Source: Paenibacillus ihumii
GTDB taxonomy: Bacteria; Bacillota; Bacilli; Paenibacillales; Paenibacillaceae
Assembly: GCF_001403875.1 (NCBI RefSeq)
Contig: NZ_LN884299.1
Coordinates: forward strand, 3,499,674 to 3,563,673
Direction: 5' to 3'
DNA: 64,000 bases
Shown here: positions 41,661 to 51,130 of the stretch, piece by piece
How the letters are laid out: each line of letters begins with the position of its first letter
Position numbering within the stretch: position 1 is the first letter of the stretch
The notes under the pieces: model-generated
The model's input: the letters and a program-made list of their open reading frames with translations, nothing else
Databases searched by the model: none
What the model was told of the DNA's origin: nothing
Translations under genes and position numbers: made by a program

Positions 41661-42959
41661 ATGAACCCACTTGCGGAGCAGTTGAACGAAAGTCTTAGAG
41701 CAGGTAACGCCCATTTATATGAAATGCTGTCCACGTTGGGGAAGGAGATTTATTTTCCAAAGGAAGGAATTCTCAGCCAATCCGCTGAAGCCTCCAGCCT
41801 TGCGAAGAAGTTCAACGCCACGATCGGGATTGCCACGGAGAACGGCGGCCCGATGCATCTTGCTGTCATACAGAACAGCCTGTCCGCTTATAAGCCGCAG
41901 GATCTGTATCCATACGCTCCTCCTGCCGGCAAGCCCGAGCTGAGAACGGTCTGGCGCGACAAGATGATTCGCGAGAATCCTTCCCTAAACGGCAAGAGCT
42001 TCGGCAATCCCGTAGTCACCAATGCGCTAACGCATGGGCTGAGCATCGTTGCCGACCTGTTCGTCGATGAAGGGGACGCCGTGATCTATCCGGACAAAAA
42101 TTGGGAGAACTATGAACTGACTTTCGGCATCCGCCGTCACGGCTCTATCGTTAACTATCCGCTATTCACTGAAGATATGAAATTCAACAGCGAAGGTCTC
42201 CGCGAGGCTCTTCTAGCGCAGAAGGACAAAGGCAAGGCGATCGTTATTCTTAATTTCCCGAACAATCCGACCGGCTACACCCCGGGCGTCCAAGAAGGAG
42301 AGCAGATCGTCGCTGCCATTCAGGAGGCCGCGGAAGCGGGCATCAACGTCGTGGCCGTTACCGACGATGCCTACTTCGGCCTCTTCTTTGAAGACTCCTT
42401 GTCCGAATCCCTCTTCGGGAAGCTCGCCGGACTCCACCCGCGCATTCTGCCTGTCAAAGTGGACGGCGCGACGAAGGAGGAGTACGTCTGGGGATTCCGG
42501 GTCGGCTTCATTACCTTTGCAGCAGAGAGCAAGGAGATTCTTGCGGCTCTGGAGCAGAAGACGCTGGGAATCATCCGCGCCACCGTCTCCAGCTGCTCTC
42601 ATCCGTCGCAGACCTTCATTCTTCAAGCGCTGAAGTCGCCGGACTTCACAGCACAGAAGGAAGAGAAGTTCCAAATCATGAAGGGCCGCGCCAACAAGGT
42701 TAAATCACTCCTTGACAGCGGAAAATACGGCAATGTCTGGGAATACTATCCGTTTAATTCGGGCTACTTCATGTGCCTTAAGCTGAAGCAGGCTCAGGCC
42801 GAGGAGGTCCGCCAGCATCTGCTGAACGAATACGGCGTCGGGACGATTGCCCTGGGCGACCACGATCTCCGCGTTGCTTTCTCCTGCATTGCCGAGGAGA
42901 ATCTGGAGGAATTGTTCGAACTTATACACAAGGCCGTTCTAGACGTACAGTCCAAATAA
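41661..42959 (+). CDS. Class I/II aminotransferase (PLP, fold type I)
   Basis: A 432-residue PLP enzyme: GNPVVTNALTHGLSIVADLF (cofactor phosphate contact), ILNFPNNPTGYTPG, AVTDDAYFGLFF (PLP Asp and Tyr), and DGATKEEYVWGFRVGFITF near 275, where the Lys should be found. The Lys lies in a DGATKEE motif, an unusual context rather than the standard SxSK. The amino donor and acceptor are not known. I chose the ATG at 41661 (11 bases after AAGGA); the one at 41649 touches the ribosome site. Confidence 0.85.
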   Translation: MNPLAEQLNESLRAGNAHLYEMLSTLGKEIYFPKEGILSQSAEASSLAKKFNATIGIATENGGPMHLAVIQNSLSAYKPQDLYPYAPPAGKPELRTVWRDKMIRENPSLNGKSFGNPVVTNALTHGLSIVADLFVDEGDAVIYPDKNWENYELTFGIRRHGSIVNYPLFTEDMKFNSEGLREALLAQKDKGKAIVILNFPNNPTGYTPGVQEGEQIVAAIQEAAEAGINVVAVTDDAYFGLFFEDSLSESLFGKLAGLHPRILPVKVDGATKEEYVWGFRVGFITFAAESKEILAALEQKTLGIIRATVSSCSHPSQTFILQALKSPDFTAQKEEKFQIMKGRANKVKSLLDSGKYGNVWEYYPFNSGYFMCLKLKQAQAEEVRQHLLNEYGVGTIALGDHDLRVAFSCIAEENLEELFELIHKAVLDVQSK

Positions 42960-43061
42960 CCTTCAACACGGATCAGCACAATCGCCCAAGCATATTGCGG
43001 CCCTCTGTCATACAATACGGTGTAGCTACTTACACATGGCTTGTAAGAAAGGGGTATGCAC

Positions 43062-43187
43062 ATGAGCGGTGTTGAAGAAGTAAGAGGCGGCTGTGGAGGA
43101 TATGGCCCTGGTCTGTGGACCAGCACGGGCGTAATTCTCGTACTCTTTATTTTGCTGGTTATTGTATGCCGTGCCTTCGTCTATTAA
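43062..43187 (+). CDS. YjcZ-family small sporulation protein
   Basis: A 41-residue protein: MSGVEEVRGGCGGYGPG followed by one membrane segment (VILVLFILLVIVCRAF). This Gly-rich head plus hydrophobic tail is the YjcZ family pattern, found in large numbers in Bacillus and Paenibacillus sporulation proteins. GGGGT lies upstream. A sporulation-type -10, CATACAAT (43009-43016, which also fits CATAnnnTA), lies 45 bases before the ATG with GCATATT at 42990, 2 bases closer than the usual sigma-E spacing. Too short for most ORF finders. Confidence 0.85.
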   Translation: MSGVEEVRGGCGGYGPGLWTSTGVILVLFILLVIVCRAFVY

Positions 43188-43214
43188 TCCACGGATTTAG
43201 GCGCGCAACTGAAA

Positions 43215-43244
43215 CTAAACGCCCTGCGGCTGCAGGGCGTTTAG
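43215..43244. terminator. Bidirectional terminator between yjcZ and ecsB
   Basis: CTAAACGCCCTGC, GGCT loop, GCAGGGCGTTTAG: a perfect 13-pair stem. It lies between convergent genes. Confidence 0.8.
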
Positions 43245-43266
43245 TCATTTATAAAGCTAATTCCTC

Positions 43267-44499
43267 CTATTCATCCTCCTCCAGCTCGCTCCATTTCCGG
43301 TTCCAATTCGAGCGAAGAACCAGCACAAGCAGCAGGCCTGCCGCCAATCCCCCTATGCTGAAAAGCAGGGCTGATTCGGAGCCGGCTGCGGATGCTTCAA
43401 GCAGAGGCAGCCATAATATGACCGCTAGAATGAGAAGCATCCGCGTAATCAGGCGAATCACTTCCTTGATCCGTACCCCCTGCATGATGGGGTAATAGGA
43501 AGCTGCTGGTGAATCCCGATGAACATAACGCAGCGTGGAGAGCTGAGTGCCGATCATAAATAGGAAGAACACATAAACGGCAGCCCCGAGCCAAGAATCC
43601 CCGGTCCAATAAAGGACCAGCATCCCGAGCAGTCCTAAACGGGTGATGATGCCAAGCAGCTCGCTTCTTACAAAAGTCTTCGTCAACAAATAACGGTACG
43701 AGGTTCCCTGCTTCCAGGGAATCCGGTTCCCGGCCATAGAGAGCCAGCGGCGGCGAACAACCTTCTGTCCTTCGGCAGGGATCTCCACAAACCAGCCGAG
43801 GATCATCATCGTCCGGGCAGCTCCGGCCTTCTCGTTAGCAATCAGGCTGTCCCAAGGCACGGCATGCTTCATCGGAAAACGCAAAGCCAGAATATAATTC
43901 GCGCTCAACAGCAGCATAAACAGCAGGCTCTTCCACCAGTCTGGCAGCCAGATCCACGCCGCGAGCATAAGCAGAATAAAGCACCAGCGGAGCAGGCGGT
44001 AGCCGTTCCTGGCCCTGGATGTCGCGATTCTAAGCTCCTGCCACGCCCCGTAAGCGCTAAGCACCTTCAGCAGAAGCAGAACGAGAAGCATTGCCCATAA
44101 AGGAACAGTGGCCTCCCCGGTTCGGATATACATCGGCCATGCAACAATAGTAACCAGATACAGTCCCAGCAGTTTATAGATTACGCCGCTAAAGTACGCT
44201 GGGGACAGGTACTGCTTCATTTTCGACTCCTGCGGCAGCAGAAAAATAACGTCGGCCGGCTGAACATAAGTCCGAAACCCGGAATAGACCGTAAGCGGGC
44301 CCAGCAGCAGGAGCATGATCCAACGGATAGGCAAATCAGGAGGCAGAGCCTGAAGGAATGAAGTATACCATGCCGAGAAAACAATACATAGGATTAGGAG
44401 CACGACCGCGACTCCACTCTGGAATACATAAGGCAAATAAGGGATAATCTGTCCCCAGAACGATGATTTGCGCCGGCTGCGCAGCGTCCTCAGTTCCAT
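43267..44499 (-). CDS. ecsB: ABC transporter permease EcsB
   Basis: A 410-residue membrane protein with about seven or eight hydrophobic spans (SGVAVVLLILCIVFSAW, WIMLLLLGPLTVYSGF, LWAMLLVLLLLKVLSAYGAW, SALLFSIGGLAAGLLLVLVL). Length and the QPADVIFLLPQESKM segment match B. subtilis EcsB. It is encoded directly behind the EcsA ATPase (3-base gap). In B. subtilis Ecs affects protein secretion, competence and regulated intramembrane proteolysis (RasP); its substrate is unsettled. Confidence 0.9.
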   Translation of the reverse strand: MELRTLRSRRKSSFWGQIIPYLPYVFQSGVAVVLLILCIVFSAWYTSFLQALPPDLPIRWIMLLLLGPLTVYSGFRTYVQPADVIFLLPQESKMKQYLSPAYFSGVIYKLLGLYLVTIVAWPMYIRTGEATVPLWAMLLVLLLLKVLSAYGAWQELRIATSRARNGYRLLRWCFILLMLAAWIWLPDWWKSLLFMLLLSANYILALRFPMKHAVPWDSLIANEKAGAARTMMILGWFVEIPAEGQKVVRRRWLSMAGNRIPWKQGTSYRYLLTKTFVRSELLGIITRLGLLGMLVLYWTGDSWLGAAVYVFFLFMIGTQLSTLRYVHRDSPAASYYPIMQGVRIKEVIRLITRMLLILAVILWLPLLEASAAGSESALLFSIGGLAAGLLLVLVLRSNWNRKWSELEEDE

Positions 44500-44502
44500 C
44501 TT

Positions 44503-45249
44503 CTACTCCCCGCCCTTGACCAAGTCATAGAACATGTCCTCAAGCGCTGCCCCCGGCGTTCCCGCCTGTTCGCCAATTTCGTTCAAGGTCCCTTGGGCGA
44601 TGACTCTGCCTTTGTGAAGTACGATAAATCGGTCGCAATAATTTTCGATCGTCGATAAAATATGCGAGCTGAGCAGGATCGAAGACCCGCTCTCTTTCAT
44701 CTCTAGCATGAAGTCCAGCAGGGAGCGAATTCCCAGCGGATCAAGCCCCAGAAAAGGCTCATCAATAATGTAAAGCGGAGGCCGGGCGACGAAGGCGCAC
44801 ATAATCATGACCTTCTGCTTCATACCCTTGGACAGATGCATCGACAGGCTATCCGCCTTCTCCTCCATATGGAAGAGCTTGAGGAGCCGCTTAGAGCGCT
44901 CCTCATAATCCTTCTGCTCCACGTTATAGGCTCTGGCGGCAAATTCCAAATGCTCCCTTACGGTCAGCTCTTCGTACAACAGCGGCGACTCCGGGACAAA
45001 AGCCAGGGAGGACTGATATGCCTCCGGCTCCTCGCTCCGCGTCCTGCCCTGTATGACGACGCCGCCCCGATGGGGCGTCATCAAGCCCAGGATATGCTTC
45101 ATTGTCGTGCTCTTTCCCGCTCCGTTAAGCCCGATCAAACCCACCATCTCACCGGGCTGGACCTCAAACTGGATGTCATGCAGCACAGGCCGACCGAGGC
45201 TGTAACCCCCGCTTAGTTCTTCTACCTGCAATACGGGCGTTTCATTCAC
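44503..45249 (-). CDS. ecsA: ABC transporter ATP-binding protein EcsA
   Basis: A 248-residue ATPase: Walker A GLNGAGKST, Q-loop FVPESPLLYEELTV, signature LSKGMKQKVMIM, Walker B LYIIDEPFLGLDP, H-loop SSHIL. The length equals B. subtilis EcsA (247 aa). GTG start 45249, 8 bases after GGGGGG; an in-frame ATG 24 bases earlier lacks a site. Confidence 0.93.
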   Translation of the reverse strand: MNETPVLQVEELSGGYSLGRPVLHDIQFEVQPGEMVGLIGLNGAGKSTTMKHILGLMTPHRGGVVIQGRTRSEEPEAYQSSLAFVPESPLLYEELTVREHLEFAARAYNVEQKDYEERSKRLLKLFHMEEKADSLSMHLSKGMKQKVMIMCAFVARPPLYIIDEPFLGLDPLGIRSLLDFMLEMKESGSSILLSSHILSTIENYCDRFIVLHKGRVIAQGTLNEIGEQAGTPGAALEDMFYDLVKGGE

Positions 45250-45306
45250 AACCGTTTCCCCCCTAGTCCTCAATTCTTTACAAACATCAATTCTCGATTG
45301 CTTCTA

Positions 45307-46749
45307 CTATCCTTTGTTCTGCTTATCCTTCAGCCACCGGGGAGCGCCTTTGTTCTTGCGGTCCTGGTTCCGGTCATTCTTTCTCCCGCCGGCTGCTTTC
45401 ACACGGCCATCTCCCTTAACTGTTCCAGAACCGGAGCGCTTTGCCCCTCCAGTGGGAATGCCGGATATGTCCGCTCTTCCTTCGGCGGCTTGTCTGGCTG
45501 GCAGCCGCTTTGCTCCTTGCTTCGCTGAGCTTGGCCTTGCTGCCCCCTGTCCGGCAGAGCCCGATGCCCGGCCTGTCCCTCTGACAGCCTTGCCTGGTCC
45601 GCTTGCGGAAGCCCCCGGCTCCAACACTTGGCCGGCATACATTTCCCGGGCTGAGATAGCTATCCCCAGCTCCCGCGAAAACTTGCGGATAATGAATTCT
45701 TCTTTAGGGGAAATGATCGATATGGCCAGCCCCTTACGCCCCATCCGTCCCGTTCGGCCGACGCGGTGTACATAATGCTCGGTGTCCGGCGGAGGATCGA
45801 GATTAACGACCAGCTCGAGCTCCTCGATATCCAGCCCGCGCGCTGCGATATCGCTGGCGACCAGCACGCGGATTTTGCCTTCGCGGAAGCGGCGCAGCAT
45901 GGCGGCCCTTACCGTTTTATCAGCATCTCCGTACAATGCCCCGGCGCTAAGGCCAACATAATTCATCTTTGCCTCGACCTCAGCAATATTGTCCGTATGA
46001 TTGATAAATACAATCGTCCGCGCCGGGTCATAGTGACGGATGATTCTTCGCAGCATATCGATTTTATCCCGTTCCTCCGTCATAAAGTAGATATGCTCCA
46101 GGCTTTTGGCGGTGCGCTGCTCCGGCTCAATGCCGACCTCTACCGGTTCCGTCATCTCTCGTCCGGCCAAATTCCTGATTTCCTCATTGATCGTGGCCGA
46201 CAGGAACATCAGCTGCCGTTCACGCAGCGTTCCCCGCAGAATATGCTCGACGTCCGCTGTTCCGCCCAGCTGGAACATTTGATCCACCTCATCGACAACA
46301 ACCGTCCGCACTGTATGCAGCTTAAGCTTGCGCAAGGCCAGAATTTCCCGGATTCTCCCCGGCGTTCCAACCACAATCTGCGGATGCTGCTTCAGACGCT
46401 CCAGCTGGCGCTTCATCGACGCTCCTCCAATCAGGGCCTGAACAGAAACGCCCAGCGGCTCGCCGTATTTCTCGGCTTCACGATAGATTTGCATCGCCAG
46501 TTCTTGGGTCGGCGCTAATACAAGCCCCTGCAGCCCTTTCTCGGCAGTATCCACTTTCTGCAGCAATGGCAGAAGATAGGCCAGCGTCTTGCCCGTCCCG
46601 GTCTGCGACTGAGCGAGCACATCGCGTCCGTTCAGCGCAGCAGGAATGCTCTCCACCTGTACGGGCGAAGGCTCTGTTATTCCGTATTCAGCCAGTCTGG
46701 ACAACAACGGCTCTTCAATACCTAATCCGGCAAAACTTGTCGTAATCAT
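45307..46749 (-). CDS. DEAD-box RNA helicase with DEVD motif and basic tail
   Basis: A 480-residue helicase. Q-motif AEYGITEPSPVQVESIP, motif I AQSQTGTGKT, Ia APTQELA, motif II VVDEVDQMF (DEVD in place of DEAD), motif III LSATI, motif V ASDIAARGLDIEE, motif VI HRVGRTGRMGRKG. The last ~110 residues are Gly/Ser/Ala/Lys/Arg-rich without fold, a common RNA-binding tail. CshB/DbpA-type role in ribosome assembly or cold adaptation is likely. Confidence 0.92.
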   Translation of the reverse strand: MITTSFAGLGIEEPLLSRLAEYGITEPSPVQVESIPAALNGRDVLAQSQTGTGKTLAYLLPLLQKVDTAEKGLQGLVLAPTQELAMQIYREAEKYGEPLGVSVQALIGGASMKRQLERLKQHPQIVVGTPGRIREILALRKLKLHTVRTVVVDEVDQMFQLGGTADVEHILRGTLRERQLMFLSATINEEIRNLAGREMTEPVEVGIEPEQRTAKSLEHIYFMTEERDKIDMLRRIIRHYDPARTIVFINHTDNIAEVEAKMNYVGLSAGALYGDADKTVRAAMLRRFREGKIRVLVASDIAARGLDIEELELVVNLDPPPDTEHYVHRVGRTGRMGRKGLAISIISPKEEFIIRKFSRELGIAISAREMYAGQVLEPGASASGPGKAVRGTGRASGSAGQGAARPSSAKQGAKRLPARQAAEGRADISGIPTGGAKRSGSGTVKGDGRVKAAGGRKNDRNQDRKNKGAPRWLKDKQNKG

Positions 46750-46854
46750 ATATGTTCATCCTCATCGTAAAAAGTCATATCTTTCATTATATGCGATAAC
46801 AGCAAATCCCACCAAATTCGCCATGTTTTTTATTTGCTTCCCGGCCCGAGGCTT

Positions 46855-46883
46855 CAAAAAAACCGGCTGAATCCAGCCGGCTC
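46855..46883 (-). terminator. Terminator of the SDR gene
   Basis: GAGCCGGCTGGATTCAGCCGG followed by TTTTTTT on the minus strand, 5 bases after the SDR stop. Confidence 0.9.
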
Positions 46884-46887
46884 GCTT

Positions 46888-47664
46888 CTATTTCTTATTT
46901 AACAACCGATAGCTTAGCCTATCGCCAAGCCCCGGGAACAACTGATAGAGCTTGGCGCCTGCTCCGGCGATCCATGGCAGATTAACCTCTGTCCTCCCCT
47001 TCTCCACGGCCGCCACAATCGCTCGGGCTACCCTCTCCGGCTTCAGCATAAACCATTTCACGTTATTGACATAATGCCCGCTTGGGTCTGCCAAATCAAA
47101 AAACGGAGTATCGACCGGTCCCGGATTGATCGTGGATACCGTGATCCCGTATTCCCTGACTTCCTGACGGAGGGCATTGCTGAAGCCCAGCACCGCATGC
47201 TTGGTTGCCGTATAGCCCGTCCCCTTCGCCGTGCCCAGCTTGCCGGCAATAGAAGCGACGTTGACGATTCGGCCGGACCGGGCCGCCTTCATGGATGGAA
47301 GTACAGCCTTGGTGCATCTTACGACCCCCATATAATTCACGTTCATCATAGCGGAGAACTCCGCAAGCGGCGCTTCATCGCAATATGCAAATATCCCGTA
47401 GCCGGCATTGTTCACCAGGCAGTCTACCCGCCCGTACTCGGAGAATATGGTCTTGAACCCCTCCGCTACGGATTCATCGTCCCCTACGTCCATGGCCAGC
47501 AGCTTGAAGGACCCCTTAAGCCGCGCTCCGACCTCCTCCAGCTTTTCGATCGACCGCGCTGCCAGGACGACGTTCGCCCCGCGTTCCGACAGCATTTGCG
47601 CCGTTAGCGCTCCTATCCCGCTCGAGGCGCCTGTGACAATAATGACCTGATTCGTTAACGACAT
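46888..47664 (-). CDS. Classical SDR oxidoreductase
   Basis: A 258-residue short-chain dehydrogenase: cofactor loop VTGASSGIGALTA, LAMDVGDDES, NNAGYGIFA, catalytic Ser in VNVASIAGKLGT, YTATKHA (Tyr and Lys), NPGPVDTPF. Substrate not known. The gene is single, with a terminator behind and a separate transcription unit ahead. Confidence 0.9.
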   Translation of the reverse strand: MSLTNQVIIVTGASSGIGALTAQMLSERGANVVLAARSIEKLEEVGARLKGSFKLLAMDVGDDESVAEGFKTIFSEYGRVDCLVNNAGYGIFAYCDEAPLAEFSAMMNVNYMGVVRCTKAVLPSMKAARSGRIVNVASIAGKLGTAKGTGYTATKHAVLGFSNALRQEVREYGITVSTINPGPVDTPFFDLADPSGHYVNNVKWFMLKPERVARAIVAAVEKGRTEVNLPWIAGAGAKLYQLFPGLGDRLSYRLLNKK

Positions 47665-47702
47665 GATCTTTGCAATTCATCCCTTCCAACGGATTCATCC
47701 GG

Positions 47703-47757
47703 ACAAAAATAAAGAACCAGCCCCGATTATAAACGCCATTAAGAGCTAGTTCCTTGT
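47703..47757 (-). terminator. Terminator of the cheX gene
   Basis: On the minus strand GGAACTAGC and GCTGGTTCTT form a stem followed by ATTTTTG. It lies 15 bases after the cheX stop. Confidence 0.7.
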
Positions 47758-47771
47758 GCCGTAATTCTATT

Positions 47772-48233
47772 CTAAGAGATCATGACTTGAATATCCAGTT
47801 CGCCAATGCCATCCATCATCAGTGGGATGCATAGTGCTTTGCGAGGGAGTGTGCCGTCCATGGCCGTGTCGGTTTTGATGACCTGGGGAGGAGTAATATC
47901 TACGGCGTAGCCTTGGTTCGATAAGATCGTGCTGGCATTTCCGCTGATCATATTGCCCAGCTCCGAAATCGCGCTCTGCCCCATTTCGTCCATTTCGGTA
48001 AGAACAAATCCGCCCATCATCGCCGATACGATCCGCAGCGCCACCGTCTCCTTCAGTCCAAAGACGACCATTCCGCTGTAATGCCCCGTCATCCCGATCT
48101 GTATCCAGATATGATCATGCTTCGGAGTAATGTCTTTGATGCCAAGATTCCCGGTGGAAGGTGAAATCTGTATCACCTGTTCAATGACCGACCGCGCGGA
48201 TTCCAGAAAAGGATTTATCACTTCCGCTTTCAC
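47772..48233 (-). CDS. cheX: CheX-type chemotaxis phosphatase
   Basis: A 153-residue CheC/CheX-family protein. The helix AISELGNMISGNASTIL near 88 carries the E-x2-N phosphatase motif (Glu, Asn), which hydrolyses CheY-P. No other chemotaxis gene is in the window. GTG start with a weak site. Confidence 0.9.
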   Translation of the reverse strand: MKAEVINPFLESARSVIEQVIQISPSTGNLGIKDITPKHDHIWIQIGMTGHYSGMVVFGLKETVALRIVSAMMGGFVLTEMDEMGQSAISELGNMISGNASTILSNQGYAVDITPPQVIKTDTAMDGTLPRKALCIPLMMDGIGELDIQVMIS

Positions 48234-48415
48234 TATTATATGCGCCCCTTTACACTTGGAAGTAATTGATTCGCTACAAAAGTCCCGTTTTCCACTTGTA
48301 CAACATTATACTTTATTCCTAACGATAAGTCATTAAAAATCGAACAATGCAATTTGCTGTATTATACATTTAGCGCCCCAGACTGTCTGAAGCCCCGAGG
48401 AAATACCGCCCCGCA

Positions 48416-48445
48416 TTGCTTTACCAAGGGCTAATCCCCTATAAT
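48416..48445 (+). promoter_or_regulatory. Possible sigma-A promoter of the LysR gene
   Basis: TTGCTT (48416-48421), 18 bases, TATAAT (48440-48445), about 70 bases before the LysR start. Confidence 0.4.
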
Positions 48446-48516
48446 TAATGAAATGAACATGTTCGCCATCGTGGCAGCAAAATAAGCTGGCAAACAGCTG
48501 CGAAAGGAGAGTTCGG

Positions 48517-49419
48517 ATGAACATAAGCCAACTGGAAACGCTCCTTATGATTTCCAAAACCAAAAGTTTTCGAAAGGCTGGAGAGCTGCTCAACCTGACT
48601 CAGCCCGCAGTTTCCGCGCAAATCAAGAGCCTGGAGGACGAGTTCAACACAGTGCTAGTCAACCGCAATCAGCCGGTGACATTGACCGACCGCGGACAGG
48701 TATTTCTGGAGCGTGCCGAGGCTATCCTTGATATTGTCGAGGAGTTGAAGCAGAAGCTATCCGACATGGAGCATATTCCGCAAGGCCATATCGTGCTGGG
48801 TACGACCACTTCGATTGCCATACAAATTTTGCCGCGGATCCTATCCTATTTCCAAGATCAATTTCCTCTGATCAAGACGACGATTCAATCTATGCCCTCC
48901 TCGCAAATTTATCAAAACGTTGAGCAAGGACTTGTTGATATCGGCATCGGCTATCTGATCGAGAATAATCCCCAGGTTCTTGCATCTGTCCTGTATTATG
49001 ATACGTTCGCGCTTGTCGTATCTCCGCTCCATCCTCTGGCCCAGGCCAAGTCGCCTTCTTTGGATTCACTGCGGGAGGTGTCGATGATTATGCTCTCTCC
49101 CGATACCGTGGGCAGGCGCTTTGCCGACGAGGTCTTCCGCAAGCATGCCATTGAGCCGGAAATTGTAGTGGAGTTGTCGAGCAGCGAGGAAGTCAAGCGA
49201 ATGGTGGAAATCAACTTGGGTGCCGCGATTATTTCCAAGCAGTCCGTCATGCGGGAGCTGCGTCAGGGCACATTAAAAATCGTCCCCATTCCTGAGCTGG
49301 AAACGACTCACCCCGTAGGCGTCATCTATAAATCAAGCCGATACATTAATTCGGCCATGCAGCAATTTCTCGGCGATCTGAAAGGAATGCCGGAAACCCA
49401 TTTCATCGGTTCTGAATAA
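48517..49419 (+). CDS. LysR-family transcriptional regulator
   Basis: A 300-residue regulator. The HTH is SFRKAGELLNLTQPAVSAQI (residues 17-36), followed by LEDEFNTVLVNRN and a linker helix, then a periplasmic-binding-like effector domain starting IVLGTTTSIAIQILPRIL. Resembles CysL/CzcR-type regulators. A PHP phosphatase gene lies 31 bases downstream and could be in the same unit. Effector unknown. Confidence 0.92.
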   Translation: MNISQLETLLMISKTKSFRKAGELLNLTQPAVSAQIKSLEDEFNTVLVNRNQPVTLTDRGQVFLERAEAILDIVEELKQKLSDMEHIPQGHIVLGTTTSIAIQILPRILSYFQDQFPLIKTTIQSMPSSQIYQNVEQGLVDIGIGYLIENNPQVLASVLYYDTFALVVSPLHPLAQAKSPSLDSLREVSMIMLSPDTVGRRFADEVFRKHAIEPEIVVELSSSEEVKRMVEINLGAAIISKQSVMRELRQGTLKIVPIPELETTHPVGVIYKSSRYINSAMQQFLGDLKGMPETHFIGSE

Positions 49420-49450
49420 CCTATTCTAAATCTATCAAAGGAGTAACAGC

Positions 49451-50260
49451 ATGAAATTCGATCTGCATACGCATCACTTCCGCTGCGGCCATGCCGACGG
49501 CACCATCCGCGATTATATCGAAGCCGGAATTAAAGAGGGACTGGCCGTCATCGGCATTAGCGACCACACTCCCTACTTCGGGAGCCCGGAGGAGCAGCCC
49601 TTTCCCCGCATTGCGATGGCCAAGCGGGAGCTAGAAAATTACGTAGAGGAAGTACTGCAGCTTAAACGAGAATATGAAGGAAAAATCGATGTCCTGCTCG
49701 GGATCGAATCGGACTTCTTCCCGGAGCATGCCGAAATTTACCGGGAGACGCTGGCCAAATACCCGTTCGATTATGTCATCGGCTCGGTCCATAGCGTCGG
49801 TAACGACAGCATTTTCAATAAAAATCGCTGGAAGAATCTCAGCGATGAGCAGCGCATCGCCGATAAAGAAGCCTATTACGCCTTGATTCAGGAATCAGCA
49901 CGCAGCGGCATGTTCCAAATTTTGGGGCATATCGATGCTATGAAAGGGAATTACCCCGCATTTACGGATATTCCCGCTGCAGAAGCAATTGATAAAACGC
50001 TGAAGATCATCGCCGAAGAAGGCGTAGCCATAGAAATCAACACCTCCGGCAAGACGAAGCTTTCCGGCGGCTGGTATCCTTCCGATTCCATTCTGGAAAG
50101 AGCGCTGCATTTCGGGGTCGAAGTTACCTTCGGCTCGGACGCCCACGTGCCCTCGCGCGTAGCCGACGAATGGGAGATGGTTGCCGCCCGGCTTAAGGAA
50201 ATCGGCTTCACGGAATGGGTGTATTACAAGAACAAAACCAAGCAGTCTGTACCGCTGTAA
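49451..50260 (+). CDS. hisJ: PHP-family histidinol-phosphatase
   Basis: A 269-residue PHP enzyme with the metal motifs DLHTHHFRCGHADGTIRDY at the N-terminus, GISDHTPYFG, LGIESDFFPEH, VIGSVHSVG, GHIDAMKG, INTSG and FGSDAHVPSR. These fit the HisK/HisJ histidinol phosphatase family (last-but-one step of histidine synthesis), though other PHP phosphoesterases look alike. No other his gene is near. Confidence 0.88.
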   Translation: MKFDLHTHHFRCGHADGTIRDYIEAGIKEGLAVIGISDHTPYFGSPEEQPFPRIAMAKRELENYVEEVLQLKREYEGKIDVLLGIESDFFPEHAEIYRETLAKYPFDYVIGSVHSVGNDSIFNKNRWKNLSDEQRIADKEAYYALIQESARSGMFQILGHIDAMKGNYPAFTDIPAAEAIDKTLKIIAEEGVAIEINTSGKTKLSGGWYPSDSILERALHFGVEVTFGSDAHVPSRVADEWEMVAARLKEIGFTEWVYYKNKTKQSVPL

Positions 50261-50278
50261 TAACAGCTTAAAATTAGC

Positions 50279-50316
50279 AAAAAAAGAGAACCCACACGTT
50301 CGGCGCTGGGTTCTAA
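50279..50316 (-). terminator. Terminator of the 50417 gene
   Basis: On the minus strand AGAACCCA and TGGGTTCT form a stem around a GCGCCGAACG loop and end in CTTTTTTT. Confidence 0.75.
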
Positions 50317-50416
50317 AGACAAATATATTCAAAAGGGGGTCATGTATTAAGTGTACCCCCTTACTGTTAGAGAACGATCACAGTAATATTTCATTTATGT
50401 AACAAACAAGGTTCTT

Positions 50417-50992
50417 CTACCCGCTATTCGCAATATTTCCCCGCTGGATCTCGTATAGCTTAAGCGTTCCTTCATCCCCACGCTCCCTCGAACCAGCTGC
50501 AATCACTTTGACATAGGTCATCCCGCATTTTTGAAGCACGCGCTCTGAGGCAGGATTGTCCGGTGAACAGCGCGCCTCGATCCGGTTCAGCTCCAAGGCT
50601 CCGAATCCGAAATGAATTAATGACCGTGCCGCTTCGGTAGCGTAGCCCTGACGCCAGCTTGCCGGAGACAGCAGATAGCCAAGACGGGCCTTCCCATGGA
50701 ACTGATCCCAGTACTGCAGCGAGCAGACACCAATGATTCTATGGCATTGCTTCAATTCTACGGCGAAATGAAGATCACGGAGCGTCTCATAGCACTCGGT
50801 AAAATAACGGTACAATCTGGCTGGGAACAGAAGGGTCTGCGGCTCGAATGAGGTGCTGCGCCTAACCAGAGGATGGTTCATGTACTGATGCAATTCCTCG
50901 CAATCCTCCAGCGTAATCCGGCGCAATCTAAGACGCGGACTCTCCAGCACGGGAAATCTTTGGCTCATCTTCTGTTTGGCATGAACAGCCAT
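50417..50992 (-). CDS. GNAT acetyltransferase (RimJ/RimL-like)
   Basis: A 191-residue GNAT protein: ESPRLRLRRITLEDCEEL, YFTECYETLRDLHFAVELKQ, IIGVCSLQYWD, LGYLLSPASWRQGYATEAAR (acetyl-CoA loop) and RIEARCSPDNPASERVLQKCGM. Likely an N-terminal or small-molecule acetyltransferase. The ATG follows AGGAGGG by 8 bases. Confidence 0.88.
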   Translation of the reverse strand: MAVHAKQKMSQRFPVLESPRLRLRRITLEDCEELHQYMNHPLVRRSTSFEPQTLLFPARLYRYFTECYETLRDLHFAVELKQCHRIIGVCSLQYWDQFHGKARLGYLLSPASWRQGYATEAARSLIHFGFGALELNRIEARCSPDNPASERVLQKCGMTYVKVIAAGSRERGDEGTLKLYEIQRGNIANSG

Positions 50993-51130
50993 TCCGCCTT
51001 CCCTCCTATTCCAGCTTCAATGCCCTCTTACTTGGGCTCAGGATGGTTCGCTCCCCGGCTTATCCTTGATGCAGCCTGTTGATTGATTTCTACTAAACCA
51101 TTACCCGGAAAGAGGCCGATTGAAGAACAC

